A DNA stretch of 64,000 nt from Mycetocola miduiensis (GCF_900115155.1 NZ_FOVM01000006.1:124001-188000); one strand, 5' to 3'. Counted from the first letter of the stretch, positions 25,043 through 34,508 are shown. Notes: generated from the letters alone by a model not told the origin. Numbers and translations are program-made.

Positions 25043-25597
25043 ATGACCGCGACCTACGATCTGCACCGGGGATTCACCCTGACCCGATCCATCGATGCCC
25101 CCCGCCAGAGCGTCTTCCGTTCCTGGACCGATCCCGCCCACCTCGACTGGTTCTTCAACCCGTCCCAGCCGACACCGTCAGAGCCGATCGAGGTCGACCT
25201 TGCCGTCGGAGGCGCGTGGCGACAGCGGATGGTGATCGACCCGGCGACGAGCTACCTCACCGGCGGCATCTACAGTGAAATCTCGCGGCCGAGTCGGCTC
25301 GCCTTCTACTGGGGCGCGGTCGGAGGATGGCCCGAGATCGACCGTGCGCGTCTTGAGGACGCTCCGCTCGCGACGGTGGTGCTGGGCGACAGCGGGCAGC
25401 GGACCGACATGGTTTTCACCCTCGCGTTCCCGGATTCCTGGTCTCCGGATCGCGTCCGATCGTGGGAGACAGACGGCCCACGCGACGGCTGGAGCCAGAC
25501 GCTCGACCGGCTCGTGGACGCCGCCGAACAGGCCAAGCAGGCCAAGCACGCCGAACAGGCCGAACGGGCCGAACGGGCCGAGCCCGCCGCACGTTAG
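25043..25597 (+). CDS. SRPBCC (AHSA1-type) domain protein with Ala-Glu tail
   Basis: A 184-residue protein: an AHSA1-type fold (residues 1-155; HRGFTLTRSIDAPRQSVFRSW, HLDWFFNPS, GGAWRQRMVID) followed by a repetitive tail of tripeptides of the form A-E/K-Q/R (about 158-184). The tail DNA consists of 9-base units and could vary in length. The gene diverges from the ArsR-SRPBCC pair and is not closely related to the other SRPBCC protein. ATG 25043 fits both a leaderless promoter and a weak AGGTGA ribosome site. Confidence 0.8.
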   Translation: MTATYDLHRGFTLTRSIDAPRQSVFRSWTDPAHLDWFFNPSQPTPSEPIEVDLAVGGAWRQRMVIDPATSYLTGGIYSEISRPSRLAFYWGAVGGWPEIDRARLEDAPLATVVLGDSGQRTDMVFTLAFPDSWSPDRVRSWETDGPRDGWSQTLDRLVDAAEQAKQAKHAEQAERAERAEPAAR

Positions 25598-25734
25598 GAG
25601 AACGGGGGGCGAGCTCGAGGAGCGCGCCGCACTATAGCTACGCCGGTGGCATCCGTCGACCCTCTGGCCTCATTCGAACCGTACCGTCAACCTTGAAGCT
25701 CCCATTAAGGCCGGGAACATTCGGAGGGACGACC

Positions 25735-27015
25735 ATGAGCACGGATCAGAAAACCGACGACAAGGGTCGTGAAGACAGCGTGGCGAAGGCGCAGAATGCG
25801 CCCAGCCCGGAGGATCCGCGCAAGCCGGACGATCCCACCGATGTGAAGAAGCCGTCATGGGGATACGTGCTCAAGCGCACGCTGCACGAGTTCGGCAGCG
25901 ATAAGTGCACAACCCTGGCGGCAGCGCTGACGTACTACTCGGTCCTGGCGATTTTCCCCGCGATGCTCGCGCTGTTGTCGCTCATCGGGCTCTTCGGCCA
26001 GGCTGAGCAGACCACGCAAATGCTCCTCCAGGTCGTCGAAAGTCTGGGAGACGCGTCCACGGCAGAAACCCTGCGGCAGCCCATCGAGCAACTCGCCAGT
26101 TCGCAGGGGGCAGGACTCGCACTCGTCGTCGGTCTCCTGGGCGCGATCTGGTCGGCATCCGGCTACGTGAGCGCGTTCAGCCAGGCTATGAACACGGTCT
26201 ACGAAGTGGACGAGGGGCGGCCGTTCTGGAAGCTGCGCCCCGCCGTCGTGCTTCTCACCGTCGTGCTGCTCGTCATCGCGGTGGCCATCGTGCTGCTGCT
26301 CATCATCTCCGGACCGATTGCGGAGGCCATCGGTAACGTCATCGGACTTGGTGACGCGGCGTTGACCGTGTGGAACATCGCCAAGTGGCCGATCGTCGCC
26401 TTCCTCGCGGTGCTCATGGTGGCGGTGCTGTACTACGGAACGCCGAACGTGAAACAGCCGAAGTTCCGCTGGATGTCACTCGGCGCCCTCATCGCCCTCG
26501 TCGTGATGGCTCTCGCGTCTCTCGCTTTCTTCTTCTACGTGGCGAACTTCTCGAACTACCAGAAGACGTACGGCAGCATCGCCGGTGTCATCGTGGTTCT
26601 TCTGTGGCTCTGGATCGTGAACCTGTCGCTGCTCTTCGGTGCCGAGTTCGACGCTGAAATGGAGCGCGGTCGCCAGCTTCAGGGCGGGATCGAAGCCGAG
26701 GAAACCCTGCAGCTTCCACCCCGCGACACGAAGGGAAGCGAGAAGAAGCAGAAGAAAGAAGAGGAGATCGTCGACAGCGGTCGCCAGCTGCGCGAGTCCG
26801 AAGGTGAGTCACGCAAACCTGAGGAGTACGCGACTGACCGCGACTCCGATGACGGCACGGATGCCGGCGACCCCGGTGGCACCGCGCAGGCCGGTCACCC
26901 TGAAGGCAAGACCGCTGAAGGTCGCAAGGCCGAGAGGCTCCGTAACGCGGAGCGTCGCGAAGCCGAGGAGCGCGAGGCCGAGGCACGAAAGGCCGCGGAC
27001 GACGCCCAGCGCTGA
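25735..27015 (+). CDS. YihY/BrkB family membrane protein
   Basis: A 426-residue inner-membrane protein. A hydrophilic, charged N-terminus (1-45) leads into a six-helix YihY/virulence-factor BrkB domain (about 50-325), with the family motif AAALTYYSVLAIFPAMLALLSL near the first helix and YGSIAGVIVVLLWLWIVNLSLLFGAE near the last. The C-terminal 100 residues are highly charged (EKKQKKEEE, later AERREAEEREAEARKA), likely disordered or coiled. The family's function is not established; once called RNase BN in error. ATG 25735 has GGAGGGA upstream. A perfect hairpin follows at 27037-27068. Confidence 0.87.
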   Translation: MSTDQKTDDKGREDSVAKAQNAPSPEDPRKPDDPTDVKKPSWGYVLKRTLHEFGSDKCTTLAAALTYYSVLAIFPAMLALLSLIGLFGQAEQTTQMLLQVVESLGDASTAETLRQPIEQLASSQGAGLALVVGLLGAIWSASGYVSAFSQAMNTVYEVDEGRPFWKLRPAVVLLTVVLLVIAVAIVLLLIISGPIAEAIGNVIGLGDAALTVWNIAKWPIVAFLAVLMVAVLYYGTPNVKQPKFRWMSLGALIALVVMALASLAFFFYVANFSNYQKTYGSIAGVIVVLLWLWIVNLSLLFGAEFDAEMERGRQLQGGIEAEETLQLPPRDTKGSEKKQKKEEEIVDSGRQLRESEGESRKPEEYATDRDSDDGTDAGDPGGTAQAGHPEGKTAEGRKAERLRNAERREAEEREAEARKAADDAQR

Positions 27016-27036
27016 CCGCTGTTCCTGACGCCACGA

Positions 27037-27068
27037 ACGTGCGCCCCGCCGACCGGTGGGGCGCACGT
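27037..27068. terminator. Hairpin after BrkB gene, 11-bp perfect stem
   Basis: ACGTGCGCCCC (27037-27047) pairs exactly with GGGGCGCACGT (27058-27068). It ends 26 bases before the start of the next gene. Confidence 0.65.
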
Positions 27069-27094
27069 CGCATGTCCGCCGCAATAATGGGACC

Positions 27095-27880
27095 ATGCCC
27101 CTGGTTCCTGATTCGCCTGACCCCCGATTCGTTCTCACGCGGGACAACATCCGTATCGCGACCTATGAGTTCGGGGATCCCAGCGGGCAACCGGTCGTTC
27201 TCGTCCACGGCTTCGCGTCGGCAGGGCTGCTGAACTGGCACCACTCGGGCTGGACCCGTGTGTTGAGCCGGGCCGGATTCCGAGTAATCGCCATCGATCA
27301 GCGGGGGCACGGTGCGAGCAGTAAACCACACACACCTGAGGCGTACACGATGCCGCTGCTCGTCGACGACCTGCTCGACGTGCTCGACACCTTCCTGCTC
27401 GACGAGACGTTATTCGTGGGTTACTCGCTCGGCGCCCGTGTCGGCTGGCAGGCCTGCCTGGACTTGCCTCACCGGATCACCCGCGCTGTACTCGGCGGCA
27501 TTCCAGACGGGGACCCGCTCACCCGGTTCCGTGTCGACCAGGCCCGCGAGTTCCTTGAGACGGGCAACGTTCCCACTGACAAACTGACCGCTGCCTACGT
27601 GAAGATGGCCAGCGGCATCCGTGGCAACGATCTTGCGGCGCTGATCTCGCTCGTCGAAGGCATGCGCGGAGGCGCCCAGCCGGACCCGGCCAACCCGCCG
27701 CAACAGCCGGTGTTGTTCGCGACGGGGACGGAGGACGCGATCCTCGAGAAGTCGCGGGCCCTGGCCAGCGCAGCGCCGCGCGGGACCTTCTACGAAATCC
27801 CCGGCCGCAATCACTTCAACGCCCCGACGTCGAAGGACCTCCGGGCGGCGGCACTGGAGTTCCTGCAGCCCGCGCACTGA
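27095..27880 (+). CDS. Alpha/beta hydrolase
   Basis: A 261-residue hydrolase of the esterase/haloperoxidase-like group. It has the oxyanion motif VLVHGFAS, the nucleophile Ser111 in GYSLGA, an acid candidate in ATGTEDAIL, and His240 in GRNHFN. The substrate is unknown. ATG 27095 follows AATAAT (27083-27088) by six bases, so the transcript may be leaderless. It stands alone between a terminator hairpin and the DUF6325 gene. Confidence 0.85.
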   Translation: MPLVPDSPDPRFVLTRDNIRIATYEFGDPSGQPVVLVHGFASAGLLNWHHSGWTRVLSRAGFRVIAIDQRGHGASSKPHTPEAYTMPLLVDDLLDVLDTFLLDETLFVGYSLGARVGWQACLDLPHRITRAVLGGIPDGDPLTRFRVDQAREFLETGNVPTDKLTAAYVKMASGIRGNDLAALISLVEGMRGGAQPDPANPPQQPVLFATGTEDAILEKSRALASAAPRGTFYEIPGRNHFNAPTSKDLRAAALEFLQPAH

Positions 27881-27969
27881 AGATCATCCGGGCTGGGTGA
27901 GGACTGCGCCTATGGGGGGACAGACACTGGTCAGGTTCCTAGCCGACAAAAGTGTAGAGGTGATGTCTC

Positions 27970-28419
27970 GTGGCAACGACGGATGTGCACGGCCCGATCG
28001 ACTTCGTGTTGATCGAATTTCCACTGGACCAGAAAGCGACAGGCAAGACCGCCGAAGCTTTGATGGATCTGGTTGAGCGGAGAGTGATCTGGGTCTACGA
28101 CCTGTTGATCATCGCTAAGGACGAGGACGGCTCGGTGGCCGGCATCGAATGGTCCGAAGAAGCCAGCGTCGAGCTGGAGGGGTTCGCCTCGCTGGCGTCC
28201 GTGCAGTCTGGATTGCTCGATGATGACGACATTGCCTCAGCCGCTGACGCGATGAACCCCGGGACCGTCGCAGCGCTGCTCATTTACGAGAACGTCTGGG
28301 CGATTCCCTTCATTGCGGCCGCGCGCGAAGCCGGTGGCGACGTGATCGCAAGCGCGCGAATCCCGGCCCAGGACATCATGGCCGCGCTCGACGCGGCAGA
28401 AGCCGCATTGAGAAGTTGA
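27970..28419 (+). CDS. DUF6325 family protein
   Basis: A 149-residue protein starting VATTDVHGPIDFVLIEFPLDQ (GTG start 27970). It matches the actinobacterial DUF6325 family, in which GPIDFVLIEFP is conserved; the acidic middle and the NPGTVAALLIYENVWAIPF segment also fit. Function unknown; the genes typically sit next to SHOCT-domain genes, as here (13 bases to the next gene), and are thought to belong to envelope or stress responses. AGGTGA lies upstream of the GTG. Confidence 0.8.
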   Translation: MATTDVHGPIDFVLIEFPLDQKATGKTAEALMDLVERRVIWVYDLLIIAKDEDGSVAGIEWSEEASVELEGFASLASVQSGLLDDDDIASAADAMNPGTVAALLIYENVWAIPFIAAAREAGGDVIASARIPAQDIMAALDAAEAALRS

Positions 28420-28432
28420 GGAGGAACCAGAC

Positions 28433-28729
28433 ATGGGACTGTTACGAGGAGTGGCTCGAACGGCGGTCGTCGCGGGCACGGCAACCGCGGTAAGTGGTCG
28501 TGTTCAGCGCCGTCAACAGGCGCGGTGGTCTTCGCAGGAACAGCAGGCGCAGCAGGAGGCGTACGCCCAGCAGCAGTACGCCCAACCGGCCTACGACGCA
28601 CCAATGCCGCAAGCGGACCCGGACACCGAGCGACTGGAACAGCTCAAGAGTCTCGGCGAGCTGAAGGCGCAGGGGGTGCTGACCGACGCCGAGTTCGAGG
28701 CGCAGAAGGCGAAAATTCTCGCCGGCTGA
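28433..28729 (+). CDS. SHOCT domain protein
   Basis: A 98-residue protein with an N-terminal hydrophobic/basic segment (GVARTAVVAGTATAVSGRVQRRQQ), a Gln-rich linker (QQAQQEAYAQQQYAQ) and a C-terminal SHOCT domain (LEQLKSLGELKAQGVLTDAEFEAQKAKIL). SHOCT is a short oligomerisation or membrane-binding module. GGAGGAA lies before the ATG, 13 bases after DUF6325, so the two form an operon. Confidence 0.88.
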   Translation: MGLLRGVARTAVVAGTATAVSGRVQRRQQARWSSQEQQAQQEAYAQQQYAQPAYDAPMPQADPDTERLEQLKSLGELKAQGVLTDAEFEAQKAKILAG

Positions 28730-28759
28730 GAACCGCTTCGGAATACTCGACCGGATCAG

Positions 28760-28786
28760 GCGGCCCCACCGGATGGTGCGGGCCGC
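28760..28786. terminator. Hairpin after DUF6325-SHOCT operon
   Basis: GCGGCCCCACC (28760-28770) pairs with GGTGCGGGCCGC (28775-28786) with one bulged base. It lies 31 bases after the SHOCT stop. Confidence 0.5.
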
Positions 28787-28891
28787 TCCGTCATGAAAAG
28801 CACGGTCGCTCGGCTCGTAGCCGCAACAGCACGATCAGCCTCGCGCGCGCAAGGGGTGCTGATAAACCTGCCTGTCGTGGCTGCGCGGCTC

Positions 28892-28904
28892 TAATGTGAT
28901 TTGC
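28892..28904 (+). promoter_or_regulatory. Leaderless -10 box of DUF1206 gene
   Basis: TAATGT (28892-28897), seven bases, then ATG 28905. Confidence 0.5.
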
Positions 28905-29720
28905 ATGTCACACGTATCTTCCACGGCATCCGCGCGATCTGCCGCCACTCGCCTGCAGGACAACCACGCCTTCCAGCTCATGGTGCGCGTCGGGTTCGCC
29001 GTCAACGGCCTCCTGCACATCCTGATCGGCGGTATCGCCCTCGGCGTCGCGTTCGGTTCCGGAGGTGAGGCGGACCAGGGCGGAGCGCTCGGGCAACTCG
29101 CGTCGAGTCCAGGCGGGCTGTTCTTGCTATGGGCCGTCGCCATCGGGCTCTTTGCGCTCGGGCTCTTCCAGGGGCTCGAGACGTTCCTCGTGCGGGGGAA
29201 CAACAAGGACGCGTGGGCCGACCGCGGCAAGGAAGGCGGCAAGGCGGTCGCATACCTCGCGATCGGCCTCTCGGCAGCCAGCATCGCGATGGGCGGGTCG
29301 GCCGACAGCTCCGGCCAGACGCAAAGCCTCACCGCCAAGCTTCTCGCGACACCCGGCGGCGTGTTCCTCGTCGCAGTTCTCGGCCTGGGCGTTATCGGCG
29401 TTGGCGTCTACTTCATCGTGAAGGGGGCGAAGAAGAAGTTCCTCGAGGACATCAACCTGCCCTCGGTCGCGACCGGTCGTGCCGTTACCGTGCTCGGCCG
29501 AGTCGGGTACATCGCCAAGGGCGTCGCGATCGTTGTCGTCGGCATCCTCTTCTGTGTCGCCGCATTCACCTCGGATGCCAGCGAAGCCACCGGTCTGGAC
29601 GGCGCTCTCAAAGCGCTCGTCGCCCTTCCGCTCGGCGTTGTGCTGCTCACCCTGGTCGCGCTGGGCCTGATCTCTTACGGGGTGTACTGCTTCGCTCGGG
29701 CCAAGTTCGCGCGGCTGTAG
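28905..29720 (+). CDS. DUF1206 membrane protein
   Basis: A 271-residue membrane protein with three copies of a two-helix DUF1206 unit. The units start near residues 22 (FQLMVRVGFAVNGLLHILIGGIAL), 110 (GKEGGKAVAYLAIGLSAASI) and 200 (VTVLGRVGYIAKGVAIVVVGILF). The family's role is unknown; it is common in actinobacteria near stress genes. An in-frame GTG nine bases upstream lies inside the -10 box and is not used; ATG 28905 is leaderless. Confidence 0.87.
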   Translation: MSHVSSTASARSAATRLQDNHAFQLMVRVGFAVNGLLHILIGGIALGVAFGSGGEADQGGALGQLASSPGGLFLLWAVAIGLFALGLFQGLETFLVRGNNKDAWADRGKEGGKAVAYLAIGLSAASIAMGGSADSSGQTQSLTAKLLATPGGVFLVAVLGLGVIGVGVYFIVKGAKKKFLEDINLPSVATGRAVTVLGRVGYIAKGVAIVVVGILFCVAAFTSDASEATGLDGALKALVALPLGVVLLTLVALGLISYGVYCFARAKFARL

Positions 29721-29813
29721 GCCCGAACCGTCCTCAGCGCCTGGTCGACCTCAAGCGCGGCGTTTCGTCCTCGGCGCGCCCGGAGTATGCTCCCACTCAC
29801 CGGGAGGGGAAGC

Positions 29814-30167
29814 ATGACCGAGAATGAGGACATCAACCCGAAGGCTGTGCCGGTCACCACCATCTGCCTAGATTGTGAAGCCATCGACGGGTGGTGGGTG
29901 CACCTGCGTCGGTGCGCGCTGTGTGCCCGCATCGGATGCTGCGACAGTTCGCCATCGAAACACGCGGCGGCGCATTTCGCCGAGACGGGGCATCCGGTGG
30001 TGCAGAGTTTCGAACCCGGTGAGGACTGGTTCTGGGACTACCGCAGAAAGTTGAGGTTTTTCGGGCCGAAGCTCGCTGAACCGCGCAGTCGCCCCCTTGA
30101 CCAGCCGTCGCCCGGGCCGACCGGGCGGGTGCCGGACAACTGGCGCGACCTGACCCACCCGCACTGA
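29814..30167 (+). CDS. UBP-type zinc finger protein
   Basis: A 117-residue protein containing a ZnF-UBP-like domain: CLDCEAIDGWWVHLRRCALC, then CCDSSPSKHAAAHFAETGHP, giving paired Cys and His ligands. In eukaryotes this fold binds ubiquitin tails; bacterial copies are widespread in actinobacteria and their ligand is unknown. The sequence ends with WFWDYRRKLRF and a proline-rich tail. ATG 29814 has GGGAGGGGA upstream. Confidence 0.85.
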   Translation: MTENEDINPKAVPVTTICLDCEAIDGWWVHLRRCALCARIGCCDSSPSKHAAAHFAETGHPVVQSFEPGEDWFWDYRRKLRFFGPKLAEPRSRPLDQPSPGPTGRVPDNWRDLTHPH

Positions 30168-30198
30168 TGCGGGCGTTCCAGATGAAAGCGTTCACCTG

Positions 30199-30870
30199 AT
30201 GGAGGCGTACACAGCTGCCCAGATCCGGGCTGCCGAGGAACCGCTGCTCGCCGCTGGGGTTCCCTTGATGGCCCGCGCCGCGGCCGCGCTCGCCCGTGAG
30301 ATCCGGCTGCTCCTGGCTCCCGACGCTCCCGGCGAGATTTTGCTGCTCGTCGGCCCCGGCAACAACGGCGGCGACGCCCTCTTCGCGGGCGCTGAGCTCG
30401 CCGCGCTCGGCAACACCGTCACCGTCGTCCCCACCTCCGACCGTATGCATGAGGGAGGTCGTGTGGCCGCGATCGACGCCGGCGTGCGGATGCTACCGGC
30501 TGACACCGACACGGATGCGGTGGCGTCCCTCGGGCGGGGATCCGACGTGGTCGTCGACGGCATCCTGGGCACCGGAACGGGCGCCACGCCGGCCCTGCGC
30601 GGACGGGCGCGTGAGATCGTCGCCGCGATCCTTCCGGTGTTGGCGGAGGAGCATCCGCCGGTCGTCGTTGCCGTCGACCTTCCGAGCGGCGTGCACCCCG
30701 ACGACGGGTCCGTGCCCGATCCGACCGTGCTGCCGGCCGACGTGACGGTGACGTTCGGCGCATGCAAGACCGGGCTGCTCATCGCCCCCGCGGTCGACTA
30801 CGTGGGCCGGCTTGTCGTGGTCGATATCGGGCTCGGACCGGAACTCGACCGCGTCGCGTCAGGGGGCTGA
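30199..30870 (+). CDS. nnrE: NAD(P)H-hydrate epimerase
   Basis: A 223-residue protein of the YjeF N-terminal type, which epimerises damaged NAD(P)H hydrates so that NnrD can repair them. Motifs are VGPGNNGGDALF (nucleotide loop), VVDGILGTGTGATPALRG and AVDLPSGVHPDDG. In many bacteria NnrE and NnrD are fused; here they are separate, with NnrD 19 kb away (49554-50426) on the other strand. It follows the zinc-finger gene by 31 bases with no good ribosome site. Confidence 0.88.
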   Translation: MEAYTAAQIRAAEEPLLAAGVPLMARAAAALAREIRLLLAPDAPGEILLLVGPGNNGGDALFAGAELAALGNTVTVVPTSDRMHEGGRVAAIDAGVRMLPADTDTDAVASLGRGSDVVVDGILGTGTGATPALRGRAREIVAAILPVLAEEHPPVVVAVDLPSGVHPDDGSVPDPTVLPADVTVTFGACKTGLLIAPAVDYVGRLVVVDIGLGPELDRVASGG

Positions 30871-30952
30871 TCCTGTCGTGACACCCCCATAATGGAGGGT
30901 GCTGCCTGCAGGCATCCGGCCAGCCGGCGGCATCCGTTCGGAGGATCACGAC

Positions 30953-31714
30953 ATGACCGTCTCGCGTTACGTTGCGCTCGGCGACAGCTTCACCGAGGGT
31001 GTCGGCGACGAACTGCCCGACGGGCGCCTGCGCGGGTGGGCGGATTTCGTGGCGCTGGGGCTGCAGGCAGCAGCCGACGAGCCGATCGGGTACGCGAACC
31101 TCGCAATCCGCGGGCGCAAGCTCGGACCGATCATCGCCGAGCAACTCGAACCCGCCCTCGCGTTGAGCCCCGACCTGCTCACCTTCAACGGCGGCGGCAA
31201 CGACATCATGCGCCCCCGGGTGGCCATCAGCTGGGTTGTCGACGAAACCGTGAAGCTCGTTGACCGTGCCCTCGAACAGCCCGGTCTCCACGTCGTCGTC
31301 CTCGCCGGCGCGAACCCGTCGCGGCACCTCCCGATGGGCGCCCTGATGCAGAAGCGCGGCGACCTGCTGGCGGATGCCGTCCTCACCGCCCTGAAACCGA
31401 CCCCGGTCACGCTCGTCAATAACTGGGCGGACGAGACGCTCACCGACATCCGTTACTGGTCCGTCGACAAGCTGCACCTCAACGCGCTTGGCCACGCCCG
31501 GGTCGCGTCGAACGTGCTCACCGCATTGGGTGTTCCGGTGCCGGAGGAGTGGGGTGTGGAGGAAGTAGCGTCGGCGGGCTCTGGGTCGCGTTCCCGTAAT
31601 ACCGCAGCGTACTACCGCGAGTTCGTGCTGCCTTGGATCGGGCGCCGGGTCACCGGGCGGTCTTCAGGCGATGGGCGGGAGCCGAAGCGGCCAACGCTGC
31701 TGCCGGTGGACTGA
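30953..31714 (+). CDS. SGNH/GDSL hydrolase
   Basis: A 253-residue esterase or lipase of the SGNH type. Block I has Ser12 in ALGDSFTEG, block III is TFNGGGNDI, and block V is DKLHLNALGH with the catalytic Asp-His pair. No signal peptide, so it is probably cytoplasmic. The C-terminal 40 residues are variable. ATG 30953 has GGAGGATC upstream; CATAAT near 30889 may be its -10. Confidence 0.87.
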   Translation: MTVSRYVALGDSFTEGVGDELPDGRLRGWADFVALGLQAAADEPIGYANLAIRGRKLGPIIAEQLEPALALSPDLLTFNGGGNDIMRPRVAISWVVDETVKLVDRALEQPGLHVVVLAGANPSRHLPMGALMQKRGDLLADAVLTALKPTPVTLVNNWADETLTDIRYWSVDKLHLNALGHARVASNVLTALGVPVPEEWGVEEVASAGSGSRSRNTAAYYREFVLPWIGRRVTGRSSGDGREPKRPTLLPVD

Positions 31715-31727
31715 GCACCTATACATT

Positions 31728-31783
31728 CGTTCCGGTTTGGTTCACCCGCTGCGCCGCGTGAATCCGTCCGAAACAGGTGAAAT
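31728..31783. repeat. ~60-bp palindromic interspersed repeat, copy 5
   Basis: The reverse strand reads TTTCACCTGTTTCGGACGG then CACGCGGCGCAGCGGGTGAA and CCGGAACG, aligning with the other copies. It lies after the SGNH hydrolase gene. Confidence 0.5.
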
Positions 31784-31826
31784 TATGCCCGACGTGAAAC
31801 GGAGTTGAGCCGCCGAGGCTCAGGTT

Positions 31827-31856
31827 TTGGAATCGAGCGGGAATAGACGCTAGGGT
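31827..31856 (+). promoter_or_regulatory. Promoter of Clp ATPase gene
   Basis: -35 TTGGAA (31827-31832), an 18-base spacer, -10 TAGGGT (31851-31856); start near 31863, immediately before the HAIR box. Confidence 0.55.
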
Positions 31857-31867
31857 GCTGCCGTTGA

Positions 31868-31888
31868 GTTGAGTCGAAGGCACTCAAG
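31868..31888. promoter_or_regulatory. HAIR box (HspR operator)
   Basis: GTTGAGT-N7-ACTCAAG (31868-31888) matches the HspR-associated inverted repeat CTTGAGT-N7-ACTCAAG at 13 of 14 positions. It lies at the expected transcription start, so HspR binding would block transcription until heat shock. Confidence 0.8.
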
Positions 31889-31902
31889 TTCCAGGAGGAC
31901 AC

Positions 31903-34464
31903 ATGCCCCCATTCTTCGGTCCGACCGGTTCGGAAAGCGAATCGTTCGACGAATTCCTCGCCCGCTACCTACAAGGACAGCGCGCCGCGCAGTCCGGGCG
32001 GACGATCGACATCACCCGGCTGCTCAGCCGCCGCACCCAGGAGGTGCTTGCCGACGCTGCCCGGTTCGCCGTGGAGCACGGCCACTCCGAGGTCGACGCG
32101 CTGCACGTGCTTCGGGTGCTTCTTGAAAAGGCTCCGGTCGCGGATGCCATCCAATCGCTCGGGGCTGACCCCGAGGCGCTCGCTGAGGCAGTCGAGCAAC
32201 GACTGCCGGAGAAGGCGGACCGGAACGTCCAGTCTGCCTCGCTCACGTCTTCGACCCAGCGTGCCCTGATGGACGCATACCAGGTCGCCCGGGCGTTCGG
32301 CTCAACCTACATCGACCCCGAGCATCTCTTCTTCGCCTTCGTGGCCAACCAAGAGATGCCCGCCGGTCAACTGCTCGCTCACTTCGGCATCACGCCGCAG
32401 TCGCTCCAGGCGGGATACGAATCCGCTCGCGCCGCGCAAGCCGCGGGTGAGGCGCCCGGCCAATCGACAGCATCCGCCACCCCGATGCTCGACCAGTTCG
32501 GCACCGACCTCACCGCCCGCGCCCGCGACGGCAAGCTCGACCCGGTCATCGGCCGTGCCGACGAGATCGCACAGACGATCGAAATCCTCTCCCGCCGCAC
32601 GAAGAACAACCCGGTGCTGATCGGTGAGGCAGGCGTCGGCAAGACGGCTGTCGTCGAAGGACTCGCCCAAGCCATCGTCGACGAGGATGTGCCGCACCTG
32701 CTGCGCGGCAAGCGCGTGATCGCGCTCGACCTCGCCTCGATGGTCGGCGGCACCCGATACCGCGGCGACTTCGAGGAGCGGCTGACCAAGCTGCTCGACG
32801 AGATCTCCACCCACCAGGGTGAGCTGATCGTCTTCGTCGACGAACTGCACACGGTCGTCGGCGCCGGTGGCGGCGGGGAAAGCGGCGGCATGGACGCCGG
32901 AAACATCCTCAAACCACGCCTGGCCCGCGGCGAGCTGCACGTCGTCGGCGCAACAACGCTCAAGGAATACCGACGGATCGAGAAGGATGCCGCCCTCGAG
33001 CGCCGGTTCCAGCCGGTGAACGTGAACGAACCGAGCGTCGACGACGCCGAGATCATCCTGCGCGGACTCCGCGAGCGCTACGAGGAGTTCCACGACGTCA
33101 GCTACACCGACGAGGCACTCCGCGCCGCCGTGGACCTGTCTGCACGGTACGTGACCGACCGGTTCCTGCCCGACAAGGCCATCGACCTGCTCGACCAGGC
33201 CGGTGCCCGGTTGCGCCTCCGCCAGGTCGCGAAGATCGACACCACCGAGCTCCGCGAGCACGTCGCCACCCTCGAAGCGTCGAAGGATGCGGCGGTTGTC
33301 GCTGAACGCTACGAAGAAGCGTCACGCCTGCGCGACGAGATCGAAGCGCTGACCGCTCAGATCGCGGCAGTGGAGTCGATGGATGCCGCAGCATCCGCTT
33401 CGGTTCCCGCGATCGTCGGGGAGGCGGAGATCGCTGAGATCATCTCGCGTGCCACCGGCATCCCCGCGACTCGGCTCACCCAGGGCGACCGGCAGCGGCT
33501 GGGTTCGCTCGAGGCCGAACTGCACGAACGGGTGATCGGCCAGCACGACGCTGTTGAATCGATCGCGAAAGCCGTGCGCCGCAACCGGACCGGCATGGGT
33601 GACCCCAACCGTCCGGTCGGCAGCTTCCTGTTCCTCGGCCCCACCGGTGTCGGCAAGACCGAGCTGGCGAAGGCGCTCGCGTCGTCGCTCTTCGGAGACG
33701 ACAGCGCGATGCTGAGGTTCGACATGAGCGAGTTCGGCGAACGGCACACGGTGTCGCGCCTCGTCGGTGCCCCTCCCGGCTACGTCGGCTACGACGAGGC
33801 CGGGCAGCTGACCGAGCGCGTGCGCCGGAACCCGTACTCGGTGATCCTGCTCGACGAGATCGAGAAGGCCCACCCCGACGTGTTCAACCTGCTGCTGCAG
33901 GTGCTCGACGACGGTCGTCTGACCGATGGTCAGGGTCGCACTGTCGACTTCCGCAACACGGTGGTCATCATGACCTCGAATATCGGCTCCGAGTTCCTCG
34001 CCAGCCGCAGCGGTGCGCTCGGCTTCGTTGCCGATTCCGCTGACGGCAGCGGGTTCGGTTCGGAGAAGGCGCTTCGCGACCGGGTGATGGGCAAGCTGCG
34101 TGAAGCAATGCGCCCCGAGTTCCTCAACCGGATCGACGAGGTTGTGCTGTTCCGCAAGCTGGAGCAGGCGCAGCTGCACGACATCGTGCGGCTGCTGCTC
34201 ACCCGCACGGCATCGCGGCTTCACGCGCAGGGTGTTGAGCTCAACGTTTCGGATGCTGCCGTCGACTGGATCGCGACGAGCGGTTACGAACCCGAGTACG
34301 GAGCGCGCCCGCTGCGCCGGGTGATCCAGCGTGAGGTCGAGGATCGGATTGCCGGGCTCATGGTCGACACGGAACTCTCGGCGGGTTCGTCGATCGCGGT
34401 GTCCGTCGTGGGCGATGAGCTGCTCGTCGAGTCTCACGTGCTGGAGCCGTCTCTGGCTGCATAG
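31903..34464 (+). CDS. Clp/Hsp100 ATP-dependent unfoldase (ClpC/ClpB-like)
   Basis: An 853-residue two-ring AAA+ protein. Domains: Clp N-terminal repeats (about 38-170), AAA1 with Walker [10 protein letters not shown], a short middle region with a UVR-like helix ([14 protein letters not shown]), AAA2 with Walker [10 protein letters not shown], and a C-terminal D2-small domain. The long coiled M-domain of ClpB is absent, and an LGF tripeptide (residues 706-708, GALGFVADS) sits where ClpC-type proteins dock onto ClpP. It is therefore more likely a protease partner than a disaggregase. Expression is probably under HspR, through the HAIR box. AGGAGGA precedes the ATG, and a strong terminator follows. 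Confidence 0.9.
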   Translation: MPPFFGPTGSESESFDEFLARYLQGQRAAQSGRTIDITRLLSRRTQEVLADAARFAVEHGHSEVDALHVLRVLLEKAPVADAIQSLGADPEALAEAVEQRLPEKADRNVQSASLTSSTQRALMDAYQVARAFGSTYIDPEHLFFAFVANQEMPAGQLLAHFGITPQSLQAGYESARAAQAAGEAPGQSTASATPMLDQFGTDLTARARDGKLDPVIGRADEIAQTIEILSRRTKNNPVLIGEAGVGKTAVVEGLAQAIVDEDVPHLLRGKRVIALDLASMVGGTRYRGDFEERLTKLLDEISTHQGELIVFVDELHTVVGAGGGGESGGMDAGNILKPRLARGELHVVGATTLKEYRRIEKDAALERRFQPVNVNEPSVDDAEIILRGLRERYEEFHDVSYTDEALRAAVDLSARYVTDRFLPDKAIDLLDQAGARLRLRQVAKIDTTELREHVATLEASKDAAVVAERYEEASRLRDEIEALTAQIAAVESMDAAASASVPAIVGEAEIAEIISRATGIPATRLTQGDRQRLGSLEAELHERVIGQHDAVESIAKAVRRNRTGMGDPNRPVGSFLFLGPTGVGKTELAKALASSLFGDDSAMLRFDMSEFGERHTVSRLVGAPPGYVGYDEAGQLTERVRRNPYSVILLDEIEKAHPDVFNLLLQVLDDGRLTDGQGRTVDFRNTVVIMTSNIGSEFLASRSGALGFVADSADGSGFGSEKALRDRVMGKLREAMRPEFLNRIDEVVLFRKLEQAQLHDIVRLLLTRTASRLHAQGVELNVSDAAVDWIATSGYEPEYGARPLRRVIQREVEDRIAGLMVDTELSAGSSIAVSVVGDELLVESHVLEPSLAA

Positions 34465-34472
34465 CTCGCGAA

Positions 34473-34508
34473 AAAGGGCCGTCACCGCTTAGCGGTGGCG
34501 GTCCTTTT
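34473..34508 (+). terminator. Rho-independent terminator of Clp gene
   Basis: AAAGGGCCGTCACCGC (34473-34488), loop TTA, GCGGTGGCGGTCCTTT (34492-34507), followed by T. Stem of 16 positions with G-T pairs. Confidence 0.85.
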
